From Photobacterium profundum SS9 (GTDB lineage: Bacteria; Pseudomonadota; Gammaproteobacteria; Enterobacterales; Vibrionaceae), in the NCBI RefSeq assembly GCF_000196255.1, contig NC_006370.1, positions 1,270,187 through 1,334,186 of the forward strand: a stretch of 64,000 nucleotides of DNA. The letters run 5' to 3'. The number at the start of each line of letters is the position of its first letter. Positions within the stretch are counted from its first letter, which is position 1. Positions 33,029 through 43,905 of the stretch are shown in pieces. The position numbers and the translations under genes are program-made. Under the pieces are notes generated by a model. It searched no databases and was not told the origin of the DNA. It saw only the letters and a list, made by a program, of their open reading frames with translations.

Positions 33029-33523
33029 ATGGTAGATACCAAAAAGAAACCATCCAAGGAATTGGATCGCATTGACCGCAACATATTGAACGAACTACAA
33101 AAAGATGGCCGCATTTCAAATGTTGAGTTGTCTAAGCGTGTAGGGCTTTCTCCAACACCATGTCTTGAGCGTGTGCGTCGACTAGAACGACAAGGTTACA
33201 TCAGCGGTTATACAGCGTTGCTGAATCCTCAATTTCTAGATGCATCTCTACTTGTATTTGTTGAAATCACATTAAATCGTGGCGCACCTGATGTTTTTGA
33301 ACAATTTAATAAATCAGTTCAAGAACTTGAAGACATTCAAGAGTGTCATCTAGTTTCAGGTGATTTTGATTATCTGTTGAAGACACGTGTATGTGATATG
33401 TCTGCTTACCGTAAACTGTTGGGCGAAACCTTACTTCGTCTGCCAGGTGTAAACGACACGCGTACTTATGTTGTGATGGAAGAAGTTAAGCAAACCAATA
33501 ATTTGGTTATCAAAACTCGCTAA
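33029..33523 (+). CDS. lrp: Leucine-responsive regulatory protein Lrp
   Basis: 164 residues (E. coli 164). DNA-binding global regulator. The N-terminal helix-turn-helix lies in about residues 15-60 (LDRIDRNILNELQKDGRISN, then VELSKRVGLSPTPCLERVRR). The C-terminal RAM/AsnC effector domain (about 75-155) includes HLVSGDFDYLLKTRV. AGAAGGTGG precedes the start. Near-identity to enterobacterial Lrp in the helix-turn-helix and its place upstream of ftsK support lrp over other AsnC-family members. Confidence 0.96.
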   Translation: MVDTKKKPSKELDRIDRNILNELQKDGRISNVELSKRVGLSPTPCLERVRRLERQGYISGYTALLNPQFLDASLLVFVEITLNRGAPDVFEQFNKSVQELEDIQECHLVSGDFDYLLKTRVCDMSAYRKLLGETLLRLPGVNDTRTYVVMEEVKQTNNLVIKTR

Positions 33524-33583
33524 TGGCTTTGTGATCCATCGTAAGATGGTTATTTAGTTACATTGTGGCTGAGTAAAGAATTG

Positions 33584-33610
33584 AATCGAGCGGCCTAGTG
33601 CCGCTCGATT
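33584..33610 (+). terminator. Terminator of lrp
   Basis: An 11-bp stem AATCGAGCGGC/GCCGCTCGATT around CTAGT followed by TGTATCT; 60 bp past the lrp stop. Confidence 0.75.
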
Positions 33611-33763
33611 TGTATCTACTACTTCTTGATCAAATACTAACGAATTGCATGATTATCATTCAATTTATTAAACATTAATGTGAATTGACAAAAGGATGAA
33701 TTTTTTCGAGGGATAAACGTCTACAATAGAGTGTTTTTTATGATTAATGATATTAAGCCATTT

Positions 33764-33785
33764 ATCATGAGGTAACTTGGGTATA
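33764..33785 (+). repeat. Solo right end of a dispersed repeat (copy A/B type)
   Basis: ATCATGAGGTAACTTGGGTATA matches the right end of copies A and B except for a few bases. The rest of the element is missing. It marks a decayed or deleted copy upstream of ftsK. Confidence 0.65.
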
Positions 33786-34000
33786 TACGGGTTTTCCCCT
33801 TATTATGGTTAATCGCTTAGTGTGATTGCAGTCTGTATTGGTTAATTGGTAATAAAATTTTAATAAGTCATCAAGATATGACGATTTCCTTTACAATAAG
33901 CATATTAAGATTATTGAGCTATTCACAACGAAGAGTATGAATTCTGAGTAAAAAATCAGATTCTTGTTTTGGCAATTAAATAGTTACACCGGAGTTTTTT

Positions 34001-37000
34001 TTGAGGAAGGTTAAAAGCAAACAGCCCAAATTACGTCTTTCGGGTGGTCAACGCATTCTTGAAAGCTTTTTGATCATTGGCATTTTGGCTGCCATTTTTA
34101 TTATGGTTGCCTTGGTCAGTTTTGACCCTGCCGATCCATCATGGTCTCAAACTGCTTGGGAAGGTCAGGTTCAGAATAAGGCTGGGGCACTGGGTGCTTT
34201 TGTCGCAGACACATTCTTTTTCACATTCGGCTCATTAGCTTACCCTTTACCCGCAACCATTGTTTTAGCTGCGTGGGTGTTATTCCGCCATCGTAGTGAG
34301 CCAGCCTCTATTGATTATATGATTTATGGTACACGCTTATTAGGCGTGCTTCTGCTGTTTCTTACAAGCTGTGGTCTGGCAGATTTAAACTTTGATGATA
34401 TCTGGTATTTTTCGTCTGGTGGTGTGATTGGTGATGTTGTGTCTAATATGACATTACCCCTGCTAAATGTACTTGGAACGACATTGGTCTTGATGTTTTT
34501 CTGGGCGGTTGGTTTTACATTGTTTACGGGTATTTCGTGGTTAACCATTGTTGATACTATTGGTGATAGAACCCTTAGAGGAATATCGCGGTTATTAAAT
34601 ACTGTCCGTTCAGATAAATCAGAAACACTGACCCCATTTGCCACCGACATTCCTGATGAACAGCAAACGGCATATGCCAAACAGCTTCAGCTTGAACAAC
34701 CGTCAGAGGTCGATGCGGATGATGTATTACTTGCTTCGTATGGTCGAAGAGTAACACCAGAGATTGATTTTTCTAAGAGTGCCTCTCCAGAACCTGTATT
34801 GGCAGATACGCCTTCTCAGGTTTGGAATTCAGAATCAACGCCACAGATTGTGATGCCAAATCGCATGCAAACAGCCACACAACAACCTGTTTCTGATAAT
34901 GCATTCCGCCAACCAGTTGTTGCGGCAACTGCCGTGGCAGGAAGTGTTGTTGCTAGCAGTGCTGTTGCAAGCAGGGTTATTGAAAACCATGTAGCAGCTC
35001 AAGAAGTGGCGATGGCACAAGGCAAACAATTAGCCGATCCTTTGATGGATGTGACTACTTCTGTTCGTGCCCCTGAATCTAATTTGGCTATTAAGCCTGA
35101 TGTGCAGGAAAGTGCTCTTGTAAACAACAGTGCTGTAAGTAGTACTAGCGTTGAAATGACGAACCTTGAAGGCACTAACCTTGAACAGATAGAGCCGATT
35201 GAAATTACATCAACGACTCAAGCAAAAGGGCTGACGATTGCAGAGTTAGAGCGAGAGCTAGAAAAAGATGAAGATTTCACCATGTATGTTGAAGAGCAAC
35301 ATGAAGGGCTTATGGCTTCAGCCTCTCATTCTGTAGCGCCTACAACTACAAGTGTTTCGACGCCTACTATTGATACTACACTGCTGCCAGAAAGTGTTGC
35401 AGAGGTTGTTACGCAGGTCGCTCAGAATATTGCGCCAGTGATTGCTGCAAGCGCTGTAATGCCAGAGCCGTCGGTACATATACCTCAAGCACACACCGCT
35501 CAAACGCCAGTTCAGCCCCCAGTTCAAACAGCAGCATCAATATCACCAGTTCCTGTAGAGCCGATGGTAGTTGAAGCTAGCAGCATTGAAATTGGGGTTC
35601 AAGATGGGCTGTCAGAATTAGATCGCTCACAACAAGATAATGTTGAAGAGTTAACTGATGAAGAAATCTTTTTGCAGAAAATTCGTCAGGCACAAAAAGA
35701 ACAAGTGCATGCCGCGGGTTTAGACAATCCGTTCTTGATGAAGTCAGCGCCAGATCTTCCTGTGCCAACATCGCCAATGCCGACCATTGATTTGCTGACT
35801 CCAGCTAGACAAAACGTAGAACCAGCATCAGAAGAAGAGTTAATGGAAACAGCTCGTTTGGTTGAATCTAAGCTGGAAGATTACAAAATTAAAGCACGAG
35901 TGGTGGGGGTTTACCCTGGTCCTGTTATTACGCGTTATGAGTTGGACCTTGCACCGGGCGTAAAAGTAAGCCGTATCTCAGGTTTAGCCAAAGATTTGGC
36001 GCGTGCATTATCTGCAATCGCAGTGCGTGTGGTTGAAGTGATTCCAGGTAAACCTTATGTTGGTTTGGAATTACCCAATAGAAATCGTGAAACAGTTTAT
36101 ATGTCTGAAGTGGTTGGCAGTGACCGTTTTAAAAATATGAACAGTGCGCTGCCTGTTGTATTGGGGAATGACATTGCTGGTGAAGCGGTTGTTGCTGACT
36201 TAAGTAAGATGCCGCACCTCTTAGTTGCTGGTACGACAGGTTCTGGTAAGTCTGTTGGTGTTAACGTAATGATTCTGAGCTTGCTATACAAATGTACGCC
36301 AGAAGAGTGTCGTTTTATTATGATTGACCCGAAAATGTTGGAACTTTCAATTTATGAAGGCATTCCGCACCTATTAACCGAAGTTGTCACCGACATGAAA
36401 GATGCAGGTAATGCGTTACGTTGGTGTGTAGGTGAAATGGAACGTCGTTATAAGTTGATGGCAGCTGTTGGAGTGCGAAACTTATCGGGCTATAACGCTA
36501 AATTGAAAGAAGCCGCTGATGCTGGTTTCCCAATTTATGATCCATTGTGGAAATCTGGCGATAGCATGGCAGAGCACGCGCCACTGTTAGAAAAGATGCC
36601 AAGTATTGTGGTTATCGTCGATGAATTTGCCGACTTGATGATGGTCGTCGGTAAAAAGGTTGAAGAACTGATTGCACGTTTGGCTCAAAAAGCCCGTGCC
36701 GCAGGTATTCACCTTATTCTGGCAACTCAGCGTCCATCTGTTGATGTTATTACGGGTTTGATTAAAGCTAACATCCCTACACGTATGGCATTTACTGTAT
36801 CAACCAAAACTGACTCCCGTACTATTCTGGATCAGGGCGGTGCTGAATCGCTATTGGGCATGGGTGATATGTTGTATTTACCATCAGGCCAAAGCCATAC
36901 TATTCGTGTACACGGTGCATTCGCATCAGATGATGATGTACATAATGTTGTTAACGATTGGAAAGCGAGAGGGAAACCTCAGTACATCGAAAGTATCTTA

Positions 37001-37264
37001 AGTGCAGATCAAGGTTCTGAAGGATTACTGCCAGGCGAAGCGGCATCTGGTGATGAAGATTTAGATCAGCTATTTGATGATGTTGCAGCATTTGTGACCG
37101 AGACTCGTCGTGGTTCGGTATCCGGTGTTCAACGTAAATTTAAAATTGGCTATAACCGAGCTGCTCGAATTGTCGAGCAACTTCAAGCACACGGTATTGT
37201 AAGTGCTCCTGGTCATAATGGTAATCGTGAGGTATTAGCACCGCCTCCGCCACCAAGAGACTAA
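34001..37264 (+). CDS. ftsK: DNA translocase FtsK
   Basis: 1087 residues. It couples septation with chromosome dimer resolution by pumping DNA towards dif. The start is TTG, with GGAG seven bases upstream. The N-terminal domain has about four membrane segments (residues 25-180). A long Pro/Gln/Ala/Val-rich linker spans about 200-600. The motor has Walker A TTGSGKS (about 747-753) and the Walker B region [13 protein letters not shown]. The C-terminal gamma domain (about 1020-1080, [20 protein letters not shown]) reads KOPS sequences. The linker is shorter than in E. coli FtsK (1329 aa). Confidence 0.97.
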   Translation: MRKVKSKQPKLRLSGGQRILESFLIIGILAAIFIMVALVSFDPADPSWSQTAWEGQVQNKAGALGAFVADTFFFTFGSLAYPLPATIVLAAWVLFRHRSEPASIDYMIYGTRLLGVLLLFLTSCGLADLNFDDIWYFSSGGVIGDVVSNMTLPLLNVLGTTLVLMFFWAVGFTLFTGISWLTIVDTIGDRTLRGISRLLNTVRSDKSETLTPFATDIPDEQQTAYAKQLQLEQPSEVDADDVLLASYGRRVTPEIDFSKSASPEPVLADTPSQVWNSESTPQIVMPNRMQTATQQPVSDNAFRQPVVAATAVAGSVVASSAVASRVIENHVAAQEVAMAQGKQLADPLMDVTTSVRAPESNLAIKPDVQESALVNNSAVSSTSVEMTNLEGTNLEQIEPIEITSTTQAKGLTIAELERELEKDEDFTMYVEEQHEGLMASASHSVAPTTTSVSTPTIDTTLLPESVAEVVTQVAQNIAPVIAASAVMPEPSVHIPQAHTAQTPVQPPVQTAASISPVPVEPMVVEASSIEIGVQDGLSELDRSQQDNVEELTDEEIFLQKIRQAQKEQVHAAGLDNPFLMKSAPDLPVPTSPMPTIDLLTPARQNVEPASEEELMETARLVESKLEDYKIKARVVGVYPGPVITRYELDLAPGVKVSRISGLAKDLARALSAIAVRVVEVIPGKPYVGLELPNRNRETVYMSEVVGSDRFKNMNSALPVVLGNDIAGEAVVADLSKMPHLLVAGTTGSGKSVGVNVMILSLLYKCTPEECRFIMIDPKMLELSIYEGIPHLLTEVVTDMKDAGNALRWCVGEMERRYKLMAAVGVRNLSGYNAKLKEAADAGFPIYDPLWKSGDSMAEHAPLLEKMPSIVVIVDEFADLMMVVGKKVEELIARLAQKARAAGIHLILATQRPSVDVITGLIKANIPTRMAFTVSTKTDSRTILDQGGAESLLGMGDMLYLPSGQSHTIRVHGAFASDDDVHNVVNDWKARGKPQYIESILSADQGSEGLLPGEAASGDEDLDQLFDDVAAFVTETRRGSVSGVQRKFKIGYNRAARIVEQLQAHGIVSAPGHNGNREVLAPPPPPRD

Positions 37265-37326
37265 CTATTAATGATGTTGTCTTGAGGTAAATCCTCAACA
37301 CAACGAATATATGAGTAGGTTGTAAA

Positions 37327-37944
37327 ATGATTAAAAAAGCAATGATAGGCCTGTTTTTAGCTGCCCCGTTGGTACTGTCTTCTGCTGTATGGGCAAACCC
37401 ACAGCAAGAGTTAAGTTCTCGTTTGAGTTTGGTGAATGCATTCAGTGCTAATTTTGACCAGAAAGTTGTTAGCCCTGAAGGTGATGTTCTGGTAGAAGGA
37501 AAAGGGGATGTAACAATTAAACGTCCTAATTTATTTCGCTGGAACACAGTCACACCTGATGAAAATTTACTGGTTTCTGATGGTAAAACGTTGTGGTACT
37601 ACAGCCCATTTATCGAACAAGTCACCGCAATGTGGTTGAAAGATGCCACGGAGCAAACACCATTTGTACTGCTAACGCGTAATAGCGCGAGTGATTGGGA
37701 TAATTATAACGTGGCTCAAACGTCAGACACCTTCACGCTAACGCCGAAAGATACAACTTCAACGATGGGTAAGTTTGTTGTTACCGTTGCAAAAACGGGT
37801 GAAGTGCGTAATTTTTCTGTCGTAGAGCAAGATGGTCAGCGCAGCAATTTCAAATTCCGTCAGTTCAGCAAGCAAGTGCCAAAAGCGAATATATTTACTT
37901 TTACGCCCCCGAAAGGTGTAGAGCTTGATGACCAACGAAATTGA
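37327..37944 (+). CDS. lolA: Outer-membrane lipoprotein carrier protein LolA
   Basis: 205 residues. A periplasmic chaperone that takes lipoproteins from LolCDE to LolB. The signal peptide is MIKKAMIGLFLAAPLVLSSA ending at V-W-A. The body contains ANFDQKVVSPEGDVLVEGKG and RPNLFRWNTVTPDE, both typical. AGTAGGTTGTAA precedes the ATG. It lies between ftsK and rarA as in E. coli. Confidence 0.96.
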   Translation: MIKKAMIGLFLAAPLVLSSAVWANPQQELSSRLSLVNAFSANFDQKVVSPEGDVLVEGKGDVTIKRPNLFRWNTVTPDENLLVSDGKTLWYYSPFIEQVTAMWLKDATEQTPFVLLTRNSASDWDNYNVAQTSDTFTLTPKDTTSTMGKFVVTVAKTGEVRNFSVVEQDGQRSNFKFRQFSKQVPKANIFTFTPPKGVELDDQRN

Positions 37945-38017
37945 TAGAAACGTCGAAAATAAGAACGCTTAACGTTAGCCGTTTCTTTATCTCGGTATAG
38001 AAAATACTATTTAAAAT

Positions 38018-38045
38018 AGGTGGCATTTAATGCCACCTTTTCTGT
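38018..38045 (+). terminator. Terminator of lolA
   Basis: AGGTGGCAT-TTA-ATGCCACCT followed by TTTTCTGTCTTT. It lies 20 bp ahead of the rarA start, which argues against any rarA start upstream of it. Confidence 0.85.
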
Positions 38046-38064
38046 CTTTAAGGGAGTGGTTATT

Positions 38065-39405
38065 TTGAGTAACTTCAGTCTTGATTTTTCATCTGATTTC
38101 CGCCCGCTAGCGGCCAGAATGCGACCTCGTACTGTTGAAGAATACATTGGTCAGCAACATATCCTTGGTGTAGGTAAGCCACTACGACGCGCCTTAGAAG
38201 CGGGCCACCTACATTCGATGATTCTTTGGGGACCACCGGGTACAGGTAAAACAACATTAGCCGAAGTGGCAGCTAATTATGCGAATGCAGAAGTTGAACG
38301 TGTATCGGCAGTCACTTCAGGCGTTAAAGATATTCGTATAGCAATAGATAAAGCTCGCGAAAATAAAATGGCAGGGCGTCGTACGATTTTATTTGTAGAT
38401 GAGGTGCATCGCTTTAATAAAAGCCAGCAAGATGCTTTTCTGCCACATATTGAAGATGGCACGGTTACTTTTATTGGTGCCACGACAGAGAATCCGTCGT
38501 TTGAGCTCAATAACGCATTGTTGTCGCGTGCCCGTGTTTATAAGCTGAAATCATTAGAAACGGCTGAAGTGTTAGCGGTTGTTGAGCAAGCACTCAAGGA
38601 TAGCTCTCGTGGTATATCTGATACGAACCTTGAATTTGTTGATGATGTAAAAGAACGTCTTTCCGAACTGGTATGTGGTGATGCCCGTATGTCACTCAAT
38701 TATCTTGAGCAGTTAGTTGATATGGCAGAAGAAAACAAGGCGGGTATTAAGTATATTACACTCGAATTGCTTGCTGAAGTGGCTGGCGAGAAAATAGGGC
38801 GCTTTGATAATAAAGGCGATCTTTGGTACGACATGATTTCGGCAGTGCATAAATCAATTCGAGGCTCTAACCCTGATGGCGCGCTGTATTGGTTTGCACG
38901 TATGCTGCAAGCCGGCTGTGATCCGCTCTATATTGTGCGACGACTATTAGCGATTGCCTCTGAAGATATCGGTAATGCCGATCCTCGTGCAATGCAGGTT
39001 GCGGTATCAGCATGGGATTGCTTTACGCGTATCGGGGCATACGAAGGGGAGCGTGCCATTGCTCAGGCGATTGTATATCTTGCCTGTGCCCCTAAAAGTA
39101 ATGCGGTTTATGTGGCGTTTGCAAAGGCAAAACAAGATGCTGCTCATCACCCTGACTATGAAGTACCGCCTCATTTGCGTAATGCCCCAACCAAATTAAT
39201 GAAAGAATTGGGTTATGGTGCTGAATATCGTTATGCGCATGATGAGCCAGGTGCATATGCTGCGGGTGAGAACTATTTCCCTCCAGAATTGAAAGATATA
39301 CGTTACTATGAACCATCAAATCGTGGCTTAGAAACCAAAATTGCCGAAAAGTTGGATTATCTTGCTTCATTAGATGCTAAAAGCACATTAAAGCGCTACC
39401 AATAA
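38065..39405 (+). CDS. rarA: Replication-associated recombination protein RarA (MgsA)
   Basis: 446 residues from TTG 38065. That start gives [20 protein letters not shown], matching E. coli RarA, and GGGAG lies eight bases upstream; the longer frame to 38020 starts inside a terminator. An AAA+ clamp-loader-like ATPase acting at stalled forks. Walker A is GPPGTGKTT (about 55-63), Walker B is LFVDEVHRF, and the sensor region is [12 protein letters not shown]. The C-terminal MgsA domain ends STLKRYQ. Confidence 0.95.
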   Translation: MSNFSLDFSSDFRPLAARMRPRTVEEYIGQQHILGVGKPLRRALEAGHLHSMILWGPPGTGKTTLAEVAANYANAEVERVSAVTSGVKDIRIAIDKARENKMAGRRTILFVDEVHRFNKSQQDAFLPHIEDGTVTFIGATTENPSFELNNALLSRARVYKLKSLETAEVLAVVEQALKDSSRGISDTNLEFVDDVKERLSELVCGDARMSLNYLEQLVDMAEENKAGIKYITLELLAEVAGEKIGRFDNKGDLWYDMISAVHKSIRGSNPDGALYWFARMLQAGCDPLYIVRRLLAIASEDIGNADPRAMQVAVSAWDCFTRIGAYEGERAIAQAIVYLACAPKSNAVYVAFAKAKQDAAHHPDYEVPPHLRNAPTKLMKELGYGAEYRYAHDEPGAYAAGENYFPPELKDIRYYEPSNRGLETKIAEKLDYLASLDAKSTLKRYQ

Positions 39406-39515
39406 TAAGGCTTTTTGGGTATCGTTAAGCAATTGGCGTCAGAGTTCCTGACGTACCGAAATTTAAGATTATTTTGGCAATAATTGCCTAAATAACGAGC
39501 ACTTCAGAATATTAA

Positions 39516-40823
<1,308 letters not shown>

Positions 40824-40850
40824 TCTCTTTAGAGGTTAGCGAGAAAGAAG

Positions 40851-40875
40851 AAACCCAGCTAAGGCTGGGTTTTTT
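40851..40875 (+). terminator. Terminator of serS
   Basis: AAACCCAGC and GCTGGGTTT pair around TAAG/AAG and are followed by TTTTT, 28 bp past the serS stop. Confidence 0.88.
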
Positions 40876-40902
40876 ATATGTGCAATACCATAATAATTAG
40901 AA

Positions 40903-41772
40903 TTAGTGCGAAATAGAATACAAGTTGGATGTTTTCTGAAAAGCCACTACATTGCTATTAGTATGCTGAAGTTCAGGAAAACGAACAGAAATATCAGCCG
41001 CGATATCAGCCAAAATTATGTCGAATAAATTGAAAATCGTATCAGAAATTTTAAGTGATAATTGGTATAGATCATCTTTTATATCTTCCAAATTTCTTGC
41101 TTGTAAATTGATGCTCTCAAACTCCAACATTAGATCATCAATCATGAAAGCGAGCGGCGGCTTATTTGTTAGTAAGGCTATCTGTCCCAATCGACGCTGA
41201 ATAACACTGATGTGTACTCTTAACTCACGCTCACTTGAGTTTTTTCCTAAGGTGTAACTATCAATGGCGTAGCGAAATCGACTTAAACTATCAATCGCAT
41301 TTAAAGTAATAGGCCAAGCGGTTTGATAGGTTTTAAATAGCGTTTCTTTATCTGCCGCGAGCAAGCTTTGGGTGATCACATCATCAATTAAGTACAAAAC
41401 ATGTCGAATCACTTTTCCATGAGCGGCTTGATTACGGCGAACGGAATAGCTTGACCATTCATCCAGTAATTTATTGATTTGCTTTGCAAGAATACGATAC
41501 ATGGGTTTATGCACTTTATCGGCTCGAGAAGACAAGATCTTCATCAATGATTTGATCGCAATGACTTCATTTAATTGTGTTGCTTCAAGTGGATGAGACT
41601 GAGATAAAAAGTGATGTGATTCACGGCGATGAAAGCGTAGTAAAAAAATAAGCTGCCTAAGGCCGATTACTTGATCAAACCGAGTTTGTAAAAAACGCTT
41701 ATTTTCTCTTGCCTGCCAAATGAAGAAGCAACTAGCACCAAAGATTATTACGAGTAGCAATAGTATCAACAT
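40903..41772 (-). CDS. Membrane-anchored helical protein of unknown function
   Basis: 289 residues. I do not recognise the family. Residues 1-20 (MLILLLLVIIFGASCFFIWQ) are an uncleaved membrane anchor. The rest is predicted mainly helical, with many Leu/Ile heptads and a pattern of R/H/Q residues (RFHRRESHHF, SVRRNQAAHGKVIRHVLYLI), reminiscent of a four-helix sensory bundle such as nitrate/nitrite-sensing domains; that comparison is only a guess. No enzyme motif is visible. GGAGGAGTT precedes the ATG. Monocistronic, convergent with serS and downstream of the symporter gene. Confidence 0.75.
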   Translation of the reverse strand: MLILLLLVIIFGASCFFIWQARENKRFLQTRFDQVIGLRQLIFLLRFHRRESHHFLSQSHPLEATQLNEVIAIKSLMKILSSRADKVHKPMYRILAKQINKLLDEWSSYSVRRNQAAHGKVIRHVLYLIDDVITQSLLAADKETLFKTYQTAWPITLNAIDSLSRFRYAIDSYTLGKNSSERELRVHISVIQRRLGQIALLTNKPPLAFMIDDLMLEFESINLQARNLEDIKDDLYQLSLKISDTIFNLFDIILADIAADISVRFPELQHTNSNVVAFQKTSNLYSISH

Positions 41773-41943
41773 AACTCCTCCAAATATTGGTATAAAATTT
41801 CATACGCAATATGGTTTAGCAATATCTATGCCTATTAGTGTTGTTATTTTATAGCGAATTAAACAATGACTTATATTTGCAAGAAGAGAAGAGAGGGCAA
41901 CCATTTGAGCTGTTTTAGTGAGTGTTGCACTATATTGATACAG

Positions 41944-41979
41944 AAAAAAAGGCTTCGCTATAGAGAATAGCGAAGCCTT
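41944..41979 (-). terminator. Terminator of the cation symporter gene
   Basis: A perfect 13-bp stem AAGGCTTCGCTAT/ATAGCGAAGCCTT with loop AGAGA, followed on the minus strand by TTTTTCTG. 36 bp past the stop. Confidence 0.9.
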
Positions 41980-42014
41980 AGATCTAGTTGATTACAGCGG
42001 TATTAAACGTGTAA

Positions 42015-43328
42015 TTAGCTATTTTGTTTTAGGGTATGGAAGTGAACTTCTTCGTCTTTCTCACCCGCTTTCGGGTTATTGAAAACATCAACATTCATTT
42101 CATTTTCAGATTTAGCGACGATACAGGTAACAACACTATCACCCGTGATGTTTACCGCAGTACGAATCATATCTAGCAAACGATCCACGCCCATGATAAG
42201 TGCGATACCTTCAATAGGCAGACCAACTTGGTTAAGCACCATCGCAAGCATGATAAGACCAACACCAGGAACACCAGCAGTACCGATAGAAGCCAATGTT
42301 GCAGTCATGATAACGGCTAGGTAGTCACTCATGGTGAGATCAATGTTGAATGCTTGTGCGATAAACACGGTCGCGACACCCTGCATGATCGCTGTACCAT
42401 CCATATTGATGGTTGCACCTAGAGGAACAGTGAACGATGCAATCTTGTTATTAACACCAAGACGCTTGGTTGCTGTTTCCATAGTGACAGGAATAGTTGC
42501 ATTTGAAGATGCGGTAGAGAATGCAAACATGACTGCATCTTCCATTTTCTTCAAGAAAACAATCGGGCTTAAACCAGAGAATGCTTTCAGCATGACACTG
42601 TAAGTTACTAGGCCGTGTAGTAATAATGTTGCAGAAAGTACTAAGAAGTAGCCTAGAAGATTGTAGATTGCACCTAAACCTAGACCTGTAAATAGTTTCG
42701 CCATTAAGAAGAATACGCCATATGGTGCGATATTCATCAATAATGCAACGAGTCTCATTATTACTGCGTTTAAGTCAACGAATAGAGCGGCAATACGCTC
42801 ACCTGGCTTCCCAGCTGCGCTGATAGCAATACCAAATAAAATTGCAAATACGATAATTTGCAGGGTATTACCTTGTGCCATTGAGTTTATTGGGTTTGTT
42901 GGGAACATACCAACAATAACATCACCTAATGACGGTGCTTCTTTAGACGCAAAAGTTGTAGCTGCAGAAAGGTCAGCACCCGCACCTGGTTGGAAGATTG
43001 TACCCATTGTGAGTGCAAGAGTAATCGCTAGTGCCGTAGTAACGAGATAAAACAGTACGGTTTTACCACCAAGACGGCCTAGAGTACTGATATCTTTTAG
43101 TGAGCTGGTACCACACACTAAAGATACAAATACCAATGGAACCACAAGCATCTTTAAGCTTGCGATAAAGATTTTTCCACCTACGTCAAATAAACCGTTC
43201 ACAATGTATTCGTGAACGAAACCCGTATCGGCAAACAGAGAGCGAATGATAAATCCTGTTAATATGCCTAACAGCATGCCGAGGATAACGCGGCCAGTTA
43301 GAGACATCTTTTTCTTATCTGTATTCAT
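42015..43328 (-). CDS. Dicarboxylate/amino acid:cation symporter (DAACS family)
   Basis: 437 residues. Inner-membrane sodium- or proton-coupled transporter of glutamate/aspartate or C4-dicarboxylates. About eight membrane segments plus two re-entrant loops. The serine-rich hairpin FSTASSNATIPVT (about 270-282), NMDGTAIMQGVA (about 305-316) and IGTAGVPGVGLIML (about 347-360), with the substrate/cation motif DRLLDMIRTAVNITGD near 385-400, define the family. The conserved aspartate and asparagine of the last motif are present. Substrate cannot be decided from sequence. GGAGTGTTC precedes the ATG. Confidence 0.92.
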   Translation of the reverse strand: MNTDKKKMSLTGRVILGMLLGILTGFIIRSLFADTGFVHEYIVNGLFDVGGKIFIASLKMLVVPLVFVSLVCGTSSLKDISTLGRLGGKTVLFYLVTTALAITLALTMGTIFQPGAGADLSAATTFASKEAPSLGDVIVGMFPTNPINSMAQGNTLQIIVFAILFGIAISAAGKPGERIAALFVDLNAVIMRLVALLMNIAPYGVFFLMAKLFTGLGLGAIYNLLGYFLVLSATLLLHGLVTYSVMLKAFSGLSPIVFLKKMEDAVMFAFSTASSNATIPVTMETATKRLGVNNKIASFTVPLGATINMDGTAIMQGVATVFIAQAFNIDLTMSDYLAVIMTATLASIGTAGVPGVGLIMLAMVLNQVGLPIEGIALIMGVDRLLDMIRTAVNITGDSVVTCIVAKSENEMNVDVFNNPKAGEKDEEVHFHTLKQNS

Positions 43329-43905
43329 GAATAGAACACTCCTTATAATTATTCACTCTGTAAATCACTCATCAGAGTGCGGAGCAGATTAGCAGTAGTT
43401 TGGGTGTTAAAGCGAAGTAAAATGTTATTAAAAGTGCAAAGGTCTGTTTGAGGTCACACTTTTTATTCTATTTGCAGGTAAATAAATAGAATATTTAACT
43501 GAGCATTAACATTGTGGTTAAATCATAATCGATCTTGTTGAGGTGAAAGCAAGATTAGTGTCGATTAGGTAGGGTAATGTCTAATTGAAGGCGGTTTTTT
43601 ACATGCAGCCTAAAGCTGTTGTTAACAAACAAAAGTATCATTTTTCTTACTGTCTGGATGTAAAATTTAACATTTCAAGGCCTGTTGGTTAAATTCACTG
43701 GATTTAATCTATATATTCAGTGTTAAATGTTGGGTATTAGTATAATGAAGAATGATAGTCTGGTTGAATGTTTTGTGCATAAATACCGTTTTATACCAGA
43801 TTTGATCGGCAATTTTACCAGCAAGGATAAGTCAGAGATTTGTTTAGATTGGCGTTACTTATAAAAAAGGAGCCAATAGGCTCCTTAATATTAAGATGTA
43901 TAGCG
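43329..43905. other. Symporter-metG intergenic region
   Basis: 577 bp, AT-rich. It holds the metG terminator (43862-43886) and presumably the symporter promoter. A 9-bp inverted repeat (ATTCTATTT...AAATAGAAT, 43465-43492) is present. A stretch at 43795-43812 (TATACCAGATTTGATCGG) weakly resembles the left end of copy C. No gene seen. Confidence 0.5.
43862..43886 (-). terminator. Terminator of metG
   Basis: AAGGAGCC-AATA-GGCTCCTT, followed by TTTTTTAT on the minus strand; 20 bp past the metG stop. Confidence 0.85.

Larger units (their letters stand above)
33524..34000. other. lrp-ftsK intergenic region
   Basis: 477 bp holding the lrp terminator (33584-33610), a solo repeat end (33764-33785) and the presumed ftsK promoter region. 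Possible promoter boxes are too weak to assign. No gene seen. Confidence 0.6.

Noticed and set aside
33646-33667. Fur-box-like sequence (GCATGATTATCATTC) downstream of lrp
   Set aside because: Only one half fits the consensus, and it does not precede an iron-related gene.
43795-43812. Possible left end of a C-type repeat near metG
   Set aside because: TATACCAGATTTGATCGG matches the C terminus only in about two-thirds of positions and no paired end follows; too weak to call.
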